From Aureibaculum algae (GTDB lineage: Bacteria; Bacteroidota; Bacteroidia; Flavobacteriales; Flavobacteriaceae), in contig NZ_CP040749.1 of the NCBI RefSeq assembly GCF_006065315.1, positions 3,238,501-3,302,500 on the forward strand: a DNA stretch of 64,000 nucleotides, written 5' to 3'. Numbering within the stretch: the stretch's first letter is position 1; each line of letters starts with the position of its first letter. The position numbers and the translations under genes were made by a program. This document shows, piece by piece, positions 6,162-15,415 of this stretch. The notes under the pieces are model-generated. The model had not been told where the DNA came from. It saw only the letters and a program-made list of their open reading frames with translations, and ran no database searches.

Positions 6162-8630
6162 ATGACAGAATACGACATAGCATATAAAAATCTTACAGAA
6201 TTCGAAAAGGACTATTCTGCTTTTAAAGAACTTGACTTATCAGAAACAGATACGAGAAGTAAAATTCTTGACAAGCTATTAATTGAAGTGCTTGGTTGGA
6301 CTGAATTTGATATAGAAAGAGAAGGTTGGGTTAGAGTTGGTTTCTTTGATTACGAACTAAAAACTTCTGCATTTCAATTTGTAATTGAAGCTAAAAAAAA
6401 CTTTATCGAATTTAAACTACCAAAAAAAGGTAACGAAGTTAAATTAGAAACTATATACAAGGGCAATAAGGAAGTATTTGACCAAATAAGAAGTTATATT
6501 TTTGAAAGAGGATTATCCTATGGCGTAATAACAAATGGAACACAATTCATCATTGCACAATTCTCAAACACTTTGGGCAAAGACTGGAAAGAGCAAAAAT
6601 GTATCTTTTTTAAAGATATAGAAGACATAAAGAAAAATTTTGATAGATTTTATGATTTATTACATAGAGAATCAGTCACGAACTATGGCAGATTAAAAAT
6701 AAATAAAACATCAAATATTGCTAAAACAATTGTAAAAGACCATAGTTTAAAAAGGAAAAAATTTGAACTAGTAAGAAACCAAATAAGTCAACAATTAATT
6801 CCTATAATCAATAAAGTATTTGAAGAAATATATAATACCGAGAGTTTAGAAGGCAAAAAAATACTAAAGGACTGTTATGTGGAAAATAAAGATGTTAAAA
6901 AATATAATTCTGAACTAGGGTTTATTTTTGCAGACAATCCACCAACTTTTGACACTAGAATTATCCCTGTACAAAATACAGAAAAAACTCAAGAACAACT
7001 AAAAGATCAAATTTTCACAGATGTCAATGTTCTACCTGACCCAATAATCTTAATAGGTACAGCTGGGGCAGGAAAAACAACTTTTATAAAATATTTTACA
7101 GAGGTATTACTTTCTAAAAAACATAAAAAAAACAGACCATTAGTTTACTTAGATTTTAGACTTTATACTAGTCAAACAATTAGAGATACACGTTTTATTT
7201 ATAATGCAATAATTGAACAACTTGAAAATGAATATCCCGAATTAAATCTTACTAAGATTAATGTTTTAAAAACAATTTACAAAAAAGACATTGACAAAAA
7301 AAAACAAGGTACGTGGTCATATTTCGTTTCTAATGAAGAAAAAATCAACGAAGCAATTGCAAATTTAATTGATGAAAAACAAAAAGACCCAATAAATCAC
7401 CTAAAGTCAGTTACTGATTATCTTTTGTACAAATGCAATAAGAGGATTTGTGTATTATTTGATAACGCTGATCAATTAAATGAAGCTGATCAAAAAGAGG
7501 TTTTTCTTTTAGGTAACGGCATTAATAGAAGTTTGAAATCTATCGCGATAATATCACTGAGAGAAGGGTATTTTTATAAATGGAAAAACAAACCTCCATT
7601 CAATGCATATCAATCAATTGTTTACCATATAACCGCACCACCATATAGAAAAGTACTTGAAAAAAGAATCAATTATGTAATGACAAGATTTGATTTTCAA
7701 GCTATAGAATTAAATGCTGAAAACAAACAAGTTAAATTCCAGAAAGGTAGTTTAGATCATTTATTTAAAAACTTATATGATACTTTGTTTAATTATACTA
7801 ATTCTAGTATAATGGAATTTTTAGAAGAAACATCATACCCAAACACAAGACAAGGTTTAGAAAATTTTAAGAGTTTTCTTTTGTCTGGTCATTCTAAAAT
7901 AACTGAATATATGTCGTTTGATTATAATATTGGACAAGGAGGTATTCCTATTTGGGAGTTTTTTAAATCAATTGCATTAGATTCTAATTATTATTATGAA
8001 ACAAATAAAAGTACTGTTGTAAATCTTTTTTATCCGAGTAAAAACAATACGAATCATTTTACCAAATTACGCTTATTAAATTATTTGTTTGATAAATTAA
8101 AAAAAACTTCAAAAAAAATTGAGTATTTCCCTGTGAATATAATCACTAATGAATTCATAAAGGCTGGTTACTCAATTGATATAATTGAAGAAGAGATTCA
8201 AGAGTTATTCGACCTCAAACTTGTATCAACTTCAGAATATTCAGAAGATATTGAAGAAGAATTCAGAATAGAATCTGAATCTATGATTTCCATAACTTCG
8301 GTTGGAGTGTTCTACATAAAATCATTGGTCAATAAGTTTTATTACCTTGATTTAATTCTTCAAGATACACCAATTTATGATGATGAATTTTTCAATAAAT
8401 TATGCGAAGTATTCCCAGATAGTGACGAGTATGGAAACCGTAGCTTGGAAAAAAGAAAAAAATCCGTTGAGCTATTTATTAAGTATTTGTTGAGTCAAGA
8501 ATCAAAAGACAAAAAGTTTATTTCTAATTTTGAGGATAAAATAATAATGTTTGATGTGAATTCTCACCTTTTATCTGAATTAAGTGATGAGTTATCTGGT
8601 TTAGAAAAAGTTATCAAACGGATAAAATAA
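6162..8630 (+). CDS. Nuclease-like/P-loop NTPase protein, candidate defence gene (cassette E)
   Basis: This 822-residue protein has two recognisable parts. The N-terminal 150 residues resemble the nuclease domain of type I restriction HsdR subunits: Asp63, then Glu76-Ala-Lys78 in FVIEAKKN, gives a PD-(D/E)xK pattern, followed by YGVITNGTQFIIAQF. A P-loop NTPase follows, with Walker A GTAGAGKTT near residue 299 and Walker B VLFDNADQ near residue 430. The C-terminal 300 residues are helical with winged-helix-like stretches but have no known motif. The architecture recalls STAND or KAP-like antiviral ATPases with nuclease effectors, which is inference. The gene fills a cassette whose end motif starts two bases after its stop codon. 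Confidence 0.65.
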   Translation: MTEYDIAYKNLTEFEKDYSAFKELDLSETDTRSKILDKLLIEVLGWTEFDIEREGWVRVGFFDYELKTSAFQFVIEAKKNFIEFKLPKKGNEVKLETIYKGNKEVFDQIRSYIFERGLSYGVITNGTQFIIAQFSNTLGKDWKEQKCIFFKDIEDIKKNFDRFYDLLHRESVTNYGRLKINKTSNIAKTIVKDHSLKRKKFELVRNQISQQLIPIINKVFEEIYNTESLEGKKILKDCYVENKDVKKYNSELGFIFADNPPTFDTRIIPVQNTEKTQEQLKDQIFTDVNVLPDPIILIGTAGAGKTTFIKYFTEVLLSKKHKKNRPLVYLDFRLYTSQTIRDTRFIYNAIIEQLENEYPELNLTKINVLKTIYKKDIDKKKQGTWSYFVSNEEKINEAIANLIDEKQKDPINHLKSVTDYLLYKCNKRICVLFDNADQLNEADQKEVFLLGNGINRSLKSIAIISLREGYFYKWKNKPPFNAYQSIVYHITAPPYRKVLEKRINYVMTRFDFQAIELNAENKQVKFQKGSLDHLFKNLYDTLFNYTNSSIMEFLEETSYPNTRQGLENFKSFLLSGHSKITEYMSFDYNIGQGGIPIWEFFKSIALDSNYYYETNKSTVVNLFYPSKNNTNHFTKLRLLNYLFDKLKKTSKKIEYFPVNIITNEFIKAGYSIDIIEEEIQELFDLKLVSTSEYSEDIEEEFRIESESMISITSVGVFYIKSLVNKFYYLDLILQDTPIYDDEFFNKLCEVFPDSDEYGNRSLEKRKKSVELFIKYLLSQESKDKKFISNFEDKIIMFDVNSHLLSELSDELSGLEKVIKRIK

Positions 8631-8631
8631 C

Positions 8632-8830
8632 GCTGCATAACAATGTATAAAAAACATAGGGCGTTTGTGCTAAACCGAAAGTTCTGTGCATATTTACAAA
8701 GTCCGCTAAATATAAAATTTGGCGTTTATAATAGAAAAGATAAAAGCAAAATATTTATATTTAGCTAAGTAATAAACCGAAACGACAGTGCTTATCACCT
8801 GCCCTACGTTTATTATACTTAACGTAATTT
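8632..8830 (+). repeat. attC-like site closing cassette E
   Basis: The site starts GCTGCATAAC (8632-8641), complementary to the cassette E start. The left inner arm ATGTATAAAAAACATAGGGC pairs with GCCCTACGTTTATTATACTT on the right (8801-8820), with a few mismatches. The right end reads AACGTAATTTG. It diverges from the GTT core of the other sites, possibly by loss of one T, so recombination here may be impaired. The arm sequence belongs to a different subtype from the 4493 and 6004 sites. Confidence 0.6.
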
Positions 8831-9278
8831 GACCAACCAAAGAAAAATAGAACTGCATTTAGGTAACCCAGAAAATGGATGGCTTCCGGTTACATTAAAA
8901 GCTACAGATTTTGAATTGGAATTTAACGCTTCAATTATTCCCGAAAGTCCTACTGACAAGCTTTGTAAATCTCTTATTTTAGCACTGAATGGAAACGATA
9001 CAGAAATATGCTGGAATTTAGAACCTGAATATTATTTCTTTGAACTAAAGCAAAGTAAAAAAGATATTTATCTGACTATTTCTAATAGTGGCGGAGAAAC
9101 AAATAAACGAAATCCAATTTATGAATTGACTGGAGATTTTGAGTCGGTTATATTACCAATGTATCGTGCTTTAAAGAAGTTCAATACGTTGGAATTTAAT
9201 AAAAAGGATTGGGTAAAACTTAACCAACTAAAACTAAATAAACTTGCCAACTTAGTAAAAGAAATAAAATCTTTGTAA
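8829..9278 (+). CDS. Hypothetical protein in the last, degenerate cassette
   Basis: This 149-residue protein has no signal peptide, alternating acidic and basic stretches and no known domain. The start must be the TTG at 8829 or very close to it: an in-frame TAA stop lies at 8820-8822 and the first Met comes only near residue 110. The TTG sits in the boundary sequence of the preceding repeat. No complementary cassette-end motif was found after the stop codon, so either the right end of this cassette has been lost or the gene was captured without it. Expression and function are unknown. Confidence 0.5.
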   Translation: MTNQRKIELHLGNPENGWLPVTLKATDFELEFNASIIPESPTDKLCKSLILALNGNDTEICWNLEPEYYFFELKQSKKDIYLTISNSGGETNKRNPIYELTGDFESVILPMYRALKKFNTLEFNKKDWVKLNQLKLNKLANLVKEIKSL

Positions 9279-9733
9279 AACATACCCTTAATAATTATGA
9301 GATAAAAAAGACCAAAATTATAGAACCAATAAAAATTCAAAGAATATTGGCTGAAAACTTAGCAGTAATTAATGACACAAAAAATACGCTAAATAAAATA
9401 ATAAAAATTCCTTTTTTCTCGCTCAACAATCCATACCTTGAAATCTAAATTCTAATTAAAACAACCTCCAAAAAAGAGTTCTTTTTTTGCCTTCTATTTC
9501 TTTAAATTTTACAAAAAATAATAAGGTAAAAAGACTACAAAAAGACAAAATACTACAATCTAGTAACTTTTAGAGTTATTGATATCTCAAAATAACCAAC
9601 CTAAATTTGGGAAGCCATAATTAAATATTACAAATATTTTTGAACTGGTAATTCATCAAACATAAGCCTTCTAAACACGTCATCTTTTATATTAAAATGT
9701 ATCTTTAGCTTTACGAACTTATATATTTTTTAC
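9279..9733. other. Intergenic gap between the cassette array and conserved chromosome
   Basis: This 455-base, very AT-rich stretch has no supported gene. One frame stays open for about 50 codons (around 9284-9448) without a start codon, possibly a decayed cassette gene. TATCTTTA at 9700-9707, 27 bases before the next ATG, is a near match to the TAnnTTTG promoter box. No attC-like repeat was seen, so the array probably ends before this gap. Confidence 0.4.
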
Positions 9734-10978
9734 ATGCGAATAGGTATTATTATTGGTAGAATCGGTGGTGTTGATGGTGTAGCTCTAGAAACAGAGAAAT
9801 GGATTGAGGTATTAAAAAAATTAGGGCATGAAATATTCATAATGTCAGGAGAATTTGAGTCTTGGAATATGGATTATGAACATGATTATCTTTACCCTGC
9901 ATTATCCTTTTTTTCCGTTGAAGCAGAATGGGGTCAGCGTAAAGCATTTTACGAACCTGATAAAGACCCCACTCCCTTAATAGAACATGTAGAAAGTGCT
10001 TCTAATATGGTTTATGAAGCCATGTTATCATGGGTTACAGATAAAAAAATTGAGGCCATACTCTCAGAAAATGCTTCTGCACTACCCTGTCATTTATCTA
10101 TGGGCGTTGCCATTAAAAAACTGATTCTAAAAACCGGCTTACCTATTGTAACTCACGATCATGATTTTCATTGGGAACGCGGTGAGCGTTATGTTTCAGC
10201 TCATCCTGAAATTAACACCTATGTAGATGATAATTTTCCGTTACTACTGCCCAATGTTAAACACGCCGTCATAAATACTTTTGGTGTAGAAACCTTTAAA
10301 AACAGATTTAATATTGATGCCACATTGGTGCCTAACGTAATGGATTTTGATCGTGTTTATGGGCTACCAACCAAAGAAAATCAATTCTTCCTTAAAGATT
10401 TAGGCATTACACAAGATGAAATTGCCTTATTACAAGTAACCCGTATTGTGCGTCGTAAAGGTATTGAAACCGCAATTTCATTAATTGATAAGCTAGACGA
10501 CAAAAAGCTTAAACTTGTAATTACGGGTAATAATAATGATGATGAAAATAAAGAATATTATAATGAATTGATAGATCAGATTCATGAATTGAATCTGTCC
10601 AGTCAAGTAATCTTTGCCGCACACAAAGTGTTAGACCATAAAGACCTTTCTGATGTTTATGCTCACGGTAGAGCCTGTACTTATTTTAGTACCTATGAAG
10701 GTTTCGGAAATGCCTTTGTAGAATGCGTACTTGCTAAAAAACCCATATTTGTAAATAACTACAAACCGGTATACATGCAAGATATTGGCAATAAAGGTTT
10801 TGAAACTGTAATGACAGAAGATGGTATACTCACCAACCAAAACGTTCAGCAAATGTCTGACATTATTTATAACCCCAAACGCTGTTTAGAAATTGGCGAA
10901 TACAACTTTAACCTCGGAAAAAAATACTTTTCTTTTGATGTCTTAGAAGAAAAATTAAACAACCTATTTACATTTTAA
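9734..10978 (+). CDS. GT4-type glycosyltransferase
   Basis: This 414-residue protein has a GT-B fold. The N-terminal Rossmann start MRIGIIIGRIGGVDGVALE has the Gly-rich acceptor loop. HDHDFHWERG lies near residue 143. The C-terminal nucleotide-sugar domain has the EX7E-like motif EGFGNAFVE near residues 322-330 and LLQVTRIVRRKGIETA before it. It should transfer a sugar from a nucleotide donor in the cytoplasm. The acceptor is unknown, though the GGVDGVALET start resembles GT4 enzymes that make glucosylglycerate-type solutes or glycans. The next gene follows after nine bases and shares the HDFxWExG block, so the two are probably co-transcribed and work on related substrates. Confidence 0.8.
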   Translation: MRIGIIIGRIGGVDGVALETEKWIEVLKKLGHEIFIMSGEFESWNMDYEHDYLYPALSFFSVEAEWGQRKAFYEPDKDPTPLIEHVESASNMVYEAMLSWVTDKKIEAILSENASALPCHLSMGVAIKKLILKTGLPIVTHDHDFHWERGERYVSAHPEINTYVDDNFPLLLPNVKHAVINTFGVETFKNRFNIDATLVPNVMDFDRVYGLPTKENQFFLKDLGITQDEIALLQVTRIVRRKGIETAISLIDKLDDKKLKLVITGNNNDDENKEYYNELIDQIHELNLSSQVIFAAHKVLDHKDLSDVYAHGRACTYFSTYEGFGNAFVECVLAKKPIFVNNYKPVYMQDIGNKGFETVMTEDGILTNQNVQQMSDIIYNPKRCLEIGEYNFNLGKKYFSFDVLEEKLNNLFTF

Positions 10979-10987
10979 AAACTATAA

Positions 10988-13900
10988 ATGATTAAAACGA
11001 ACACTAAGAAAATCACTACAATATTAAAAAAACTTAAAAACGAAAAAATAAATACTTGGTTTGATCTTGGTTTATTTATTGATAAATTTAAAGAACAAAA
11101 TTCAACATCAGCATTTAAAGGTGATACTCCTTCTTTTGATGCTCACCTTGAAAAAGGAGGCATTGCTTTTTTAACCTTTTACTTCACCATAGATGGCATA
11201 ACTGTAGAAACAGAGAAATATGCCAAAACCTTTAAAAAGATTTACCCAAACATCCCTATTCATTTTATTGCTGGAGATATAAAGCAAGAAGCTGATGAAT
11301 TAATTCCGAAAGATGCCGCTAGAAAAGTAATTCCAGAAATGGAAGCTTTTGATGCTTGGCCATTATATGACGATTTTTTTAGAATAAAAATGGAACGTGG
11401 TAGTGCCGCCTACAATAACCTTATTGGTAAATTTTGGAATGAAGTGCTCGTTTTAGTAGAAAAACTAGGTAGCTATATTGAAGAGAATGAAATTTCTATA
11501 TTGTATTTAATCAATGTATGTTCTAACCCAGGTAATGTTTCATTGGCTTTAGCTACGGTGTTAATTTCAGAATACTTAGGCATACCTGTTATTAATAACA
11601 ATCACGATTTTTATTGGGAAGGCGGTAATAGAGCCATTGATATTAAAAAGAAAGGCTTAAAAAAAGGTCCACGAGATTTCTTTTTTCACAATGCCCATGT
11701 TGGCGAATTTTTCTCAATTATAGAAATGATTTATCCTTGGGAAAGTCGCTCTTGGATGAACGTAAATATTAATAAAATACAGCAAAACCATCTCATTGAT
11801 ATCAATGGTCATAATCCCGCAAATGTTGCCTTATTAGGTACTGCGGTAGATACCAAAATGCATCAAATGAGTAAGCGTGATATTATCAAAGCGTTTATGC
11901 AAGTCTCCACCATTTTTGCCAATAAAAAAGAGACCATTACAGTGCATACGGCAGCAAATCACACCGACAGTGAACGCTCTTTAAAACCCATACTTTTAGG
12001 TCACAAAACCATAAGAAAATTCGATTTTGTAAACAATAATATCATTTTCTTACAACCTACACGGATCATTAGTAGAAAATCTATCGAACTTAATTTTAAG
12101 CTTATCAAACGCTTATTTTCATATGATTCGTTTGCTGAAAAATTTAGTACAAATCCGCAATTAAAATTATCATTAATTGTATCTGGTCCCATTCCACATG
12201 GCCAACAGCATTATTATCAAGACTTAAAAAAGGACTTTAATAACTTTCTTAATGACCTTCCTAAAGAATTCAAATCTAGAGTACTTCTCGGTTTTTTATT
12301 TAGCGAATTTGATAAAAATGATTTTAAGAAAAAACACAAAAAACCCTTAGATATTGAGCAGCTTTACGATGTTGCTTCTTTAATCTTATTACCCAGCCAA
12401 ACCGAAGGCAGAGGCTTGCCTATAATAGAAGCTGCCGCTTGTGGTACACCTATATTTTGTAGACAATATGAACCAAGAGAAGTTTATGACGAAGTTATTG
12501 GTCGTCATTTAGATAAATCTTTACGTTTAAATGTACTTGAATTTAAAGGTTCTAAGGTGCCTAAAAAACTAGCGGAAAGCATTTCTGATCATGTTTTCTA
12601 TCCTCAAAATAGAATGGTTGATGTAACGCATAATAGAAGTGTTATAAATAAACGTTACAGCTTAGAAGCGTTACAAAAAAACATAGCCTATATTCTTGGC
12701 AGATTGCATTTGCAGTTAGGTGCCATTGATAATGAAGTGAATGAGCAAGTGGTTGATTTGCTAAAGGATTACAAAGAAAAGGTCAATTTTGAAAACGAAG
12801 ACTTGCATGCTCTACTCAATAAAGAAGCGAGGCATTATTTACCGGGTTACGGAAGGTTGTCTTTTATGACCTATTTAAAATCTTTAATTGATCCCAGTTT
12901 TTTTAGAGTGGAAGAACAACTTATAAAGGGAATGGTGATGAATTATGCTCGGATGATGGAAAATGATATTCCTGACCTTGTAAATACAGACTTAAAATTG
13001 ATTCATAAGTACTATAATGCCATTGATGACATTTTTAAATATGTTGATGGTGAATTTGCCATAAGACATGATCATGCGTTAGCATACAGACATAGAAACA
13101 AAAAGAAGTATGCCTATCAAGATTTTACCTATCAAGAAGTTACGGGTTTAGTAAACATGATTTATAGTGATATTTTTAAACCAGAAAACCTACCGGATTT
13201 AACCTTGGCTCCGCAATTTTTTGCCGATTGGGAATTGGCTTTATTTCAATTGACCAATAGTAAATATTTAGGTATTGATGATCGAAAGATTTTAACCGAA
13301 AAATTAAAAAATAATGTTCCTAAAGGCTATTTTCCGGGACGCTATATAAAACATGAATTAGAATATTTTGTTTTACAACCTATTCGTGCACAACTTAAGC
13401 TTAAAATAGAAGAAGAACTTACGGCTGAAGTCCTAAAAGAAAAAGGACAACATTTAGAAAAGGTTTACATTTTTATTCATGAACCAAGAATTACAAAATG
13501 GTTTTCTAATGCCAATATTAAAGAGTATTTAGAAAGCGAAAAAGAGCCCGAACTTGGCTTATTATTTAAGACGGGAGTTGTTCAAATTATAGAAACAAAA
13601 CAATGGTCTGAAGGGGTACACTTTCCTCAAATGGGTGCCAAAGCCATTAAAATATTACGCGACATAAAAGAGGCGAATGGCTTTATTATTACCAATGGCG
13701 AATATGCTGCAATGATGACTGACATTATAGAAATTGATCATTTTCATATTGGTAAAGTAATGCATCAAATGACGGCTAAAATTATGGGCATTCCTAAAGA
13801 TAGTGGTTTCATACAGTTTGTGCCTTCAGCGGTACGCACAACATTAGCATTTCCTACCCCTATTCAAACAGCGAAAGATTTTGATCTCGTTTTAAAAAGT

Positions 13901-15181
13901 GATTTGTTTCAAACACTTAAAAATAAACTTGGTGAAAAGGAATTGTTTGCTATAATCTCTAAAGATGCTATTGAAAACGGTACGCCAATCAAGAAGTTAT
14001 TAGAACACATAGAGAACAATTTAAAAGATACGACAACTGTTGAAAAAGTAACATCTTCATTTGCTGGAGGTGTGTATGAAGATGGTTTACCTTGGAGTGG
14101 TGTATTGGCGGAAATTGACACCAAAAAACACCAATGGAAATTCGCAGCACATATTGCCAACAAAGAGCCTAAAAACGTACCTTCTCTCGTTAAGGAATAT
14201 CAAAAGAAAAGTAAAAACCCTCATAAGATTGAATTAGCTTGGAATGGTGGCTATATATTAAATCCTGAATTGGTGGGTAAATTAGGCTTGCCAGAAACGT
14301 ATATTGGCTCACCGTTAGGCCTTTTAATAATGAACAATAAGGTGTTTTGTCCACCGCTTTTTAATAAACCCGCTTTTATCATCTATAAAAATGGCGATGT
14401 AGATATTCGAAAAGTAAATAGTAAGGCTGGTTTTATTGTAAAAGGGAAACAAGAACAATTATTGTTTGCTGCTAGCCAATATAACAAACACAGTGACACA
14501 GCACCTTGCTTTTATGATTTATCGTATACAGATGAGACCATAGAAGGTAATGGCAATGTTATTGTAAGAATTGCTGGACATACCGTTAAACAAATTATTG
14601 AAACGAAACCTAAAGAAGTAGTACCGATAATTCCAGTAGGTATTACACTCTCCATTCCTTCACAATTGTTTTCAAAAGACATTTTTAAAGAAGGAAAGCC
14701 CTTAGATATTCAGTTATTAGAACCTGAAACTAATCCTTATAATTGGGATAAGATATCATATGCCATAGAAGCCGGACCGATGCTAATTGATGGTGGCAAG
14801 CAAATTTTAAATATGGAAGATGAAGGTTGGAAAACATCAAACTCTATTAAAACACAAGCGGCACGATTAGACTTTACAGATATGCGTGGGCCTAAAATAG
14901 CCGTGGGTATTACCAAAGAAGGTAAATTGATGGTACTTATGGTAAATGGACGTATTAGAGAGTCTGTAGGAGCAACGCATTTTGATATGGTCGATATTCT
15001 GTTAAAGTATGGTATGGAAAAAGCCATGGGCTTTGATCCAGGAGGAAGCAGTACTTTGGTTGTTGATGGAGAAATTATGAATATTTCACCTTACAATAAG
15101 AATTACGAGGAAGACATTATCTCATTACCACCAGAACCTCGGTTTGTTGCCAATGCCATTATGGGATGGATTGAGGACTAA
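10988..15181 (+). CDS. Glycosyltransferase fused to a phosphodiester glycosidase (NAGPA-like) domain
   Basis: This is a 1397-residue multidomain protein without a signal peptide. Residues about 50-570 form a GT4-like glycosyltransferase: NNHDFYWEGG near residue 205, FLQPTRIISRKSIELN near 355, and SQTEGRGLPIIEAAACGTP near 470 with the EX7E pair. Residues about 600-1010 match no family I know. From about 1025 to the end lies a phosphodiester glycosidase domain of the NAGPA type: AWNGGYI, SPLGLLI, GPKIAVGITKEGKLMVLMV, and the signature MGFDPGGSSTLVVDGE near residue 1349. Together these suggest making and trimming a sugar-phosphodiester product. The fusion and the lack of an export signal are unusual. 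Nine bases separate it from the GT4 gene upstream. Confidence 0.75.
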   Translation: MIKTNTKKITTILKKLKNEKINTWFDLGLFIDKFKEQNSTSAFKGDTPSFDAHLEKGGIAFLTFYFTIDGITVETEKYAKTFKKIYPNIPIHFIAGDIKQEADELIPKDAARKVIPEMEAFDAWPLYDDFFRIKMERGSAAYNNLIGKFWNEVLVLVEKLGSYIEENEISILYLINVCSNPGNVSLALATVLISEYLGIPVINNNHDFYWEGGNRAIDIKKKGLKKGPRDFFFHNAHVGEFFSIIEMIYPWESRSWMNVNINKIQQNHLIDINGHNPANVALLGTAVDTKMHQMSKRDIIKAFMQVSTIFANKKETITVHTAANHTDSERSLKPILLGHKTIRKFDFVNNNIIFLQPTRIISRKSIELNFKLIKRLFSYDSFAEKFSTNPQLKLSLIVSGPIPHGQQHYYQDLKKDFNNFLNDLPKEFKSRVLLGFLFSEFDKNDFKKKHKKPLDIEQLYDVASLILLPSQTEGRGLPIIEAAACGTPIFCRQYEPREVYDEVIGRHLDKSLRLNVLEFKGSKVPKKLAESISDHVFYPQNRMVDVTHNRSVINKRYSLEALQKNIAYILGRLHLQLGAIDNEVNEQVVDLLKDYKEKVNFENEDLHALLNKEARHYLPGYGRLSFMTYLKSLIDPSFFRVEEQLIKGMVMNYARMMENDIPDLVNTDLKLIHKYYNAIDDIFKYVDGEFAIRHDHALAYRHRNKKKYAYQDFTYQEVTGLVNMIYSDIFKPENLPDLTLAPQFFADWELALFQLTNSKYLGIDDRKILTEKLKNNVPKGYFPGRYIKHELEYFVLQPIRAQLKLKIEEELTAEVLKEKGQHLEKVYIFIHEPRITKWFSNANIKEYLESEKEPELGLLFKTGVVQIIETKQWSEGVHFPQMGAKAIKILRDIKEANGFIITNGEYAAMMTDIIEIDHFHIGKVMHQMTAKIMGIPKDSGFIQFVPSAVRTTLAFPTPIQTAKDFDLVLKSDLFQTLKNKLGEKELFAIISKDAIENGTPIKKLLEHIENNLKDTTTVEKVTSSFAGGVYEDGLPWSGVLAEIDTKKHQWKFAAHIANKEPKNVPSLVKEYQKKSKNPHKIELAWNGGYILNPELVGKLGLPETYIGSPLGLLIMNNKVFCPPLFNKPAFIIYKNGDVDIRKVNSKAGFIVKGKQEQLLFAASQYNKHSDTAPCFYDLSYTDETIEGNGNVIVRIAGHTVKQIIETKPKEVVPIIPVGITLSIPSQLFSKDIFKEGKPLDIQLLEPETNPYNWDKISYAIEAGPMLIDGGKQILNMEDEGWKTSNSIKTQAARLDFTDMRGPKIAVGITKEGKLMVLMVNGRIRESVGATHFDMVDILLKYGMEKAMGFDPGGSSTLVVDGEIMNISPYNKNYEEDIISLPPEPRFVANAIMGWIED

Positions 15182-15223
15182 ATGTTGCATATAGAAATAA
15201 AATCTGAAATCATATTAATTAAG

Positions 15224-15255
15224 ACTCGCTTTATCAAAAAGCGGGTTTTAATTTT
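15224..15255 (+). terminator. Rho-independent terminator after the glycosyltransferase operon
   Basis: The stem ACTCGCTTT/AAAGCGGGT (nine pairs, one G-U) has a five-base loop and is followed by TTTAATTTTT. It lies 43 bases after the stop codon of the 1397-residue gene. Confidence 0.7.
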
Positions 15256-15390
15256 TCTAGATAGTCTTTAGGCTAACTATACTTCAAACAGCATTGCTGT
15301 TATTTGTAGTGCATTAAAGCTTAAAATTACGCTAGCGGATTGATTGCAAAAGCAAAATGTAAACCTTAGCAAACCATCAGCCAATTAGCT

Positions 15391-15398
15391 TATATTTG
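15391..15398 (+). promoter_or_regulatory. Promoter -7 box for the dihydrouridine synthase gene
   Basis: TATATTTG matches TAnnTTTG exactly and lies 17 bases before the ATG at 15416. Confidence 0.55.
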
Positions 15399-15415
15399 CC
15401 CAACTAAATACACAG

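Noticed and set aside
9284..9448. About 50-codon open frame after the last cassette gene
   Set aside because: It has no start codon and no recognisable similarity. It may be a decayed gene end, but nothing beyond openness supports it.
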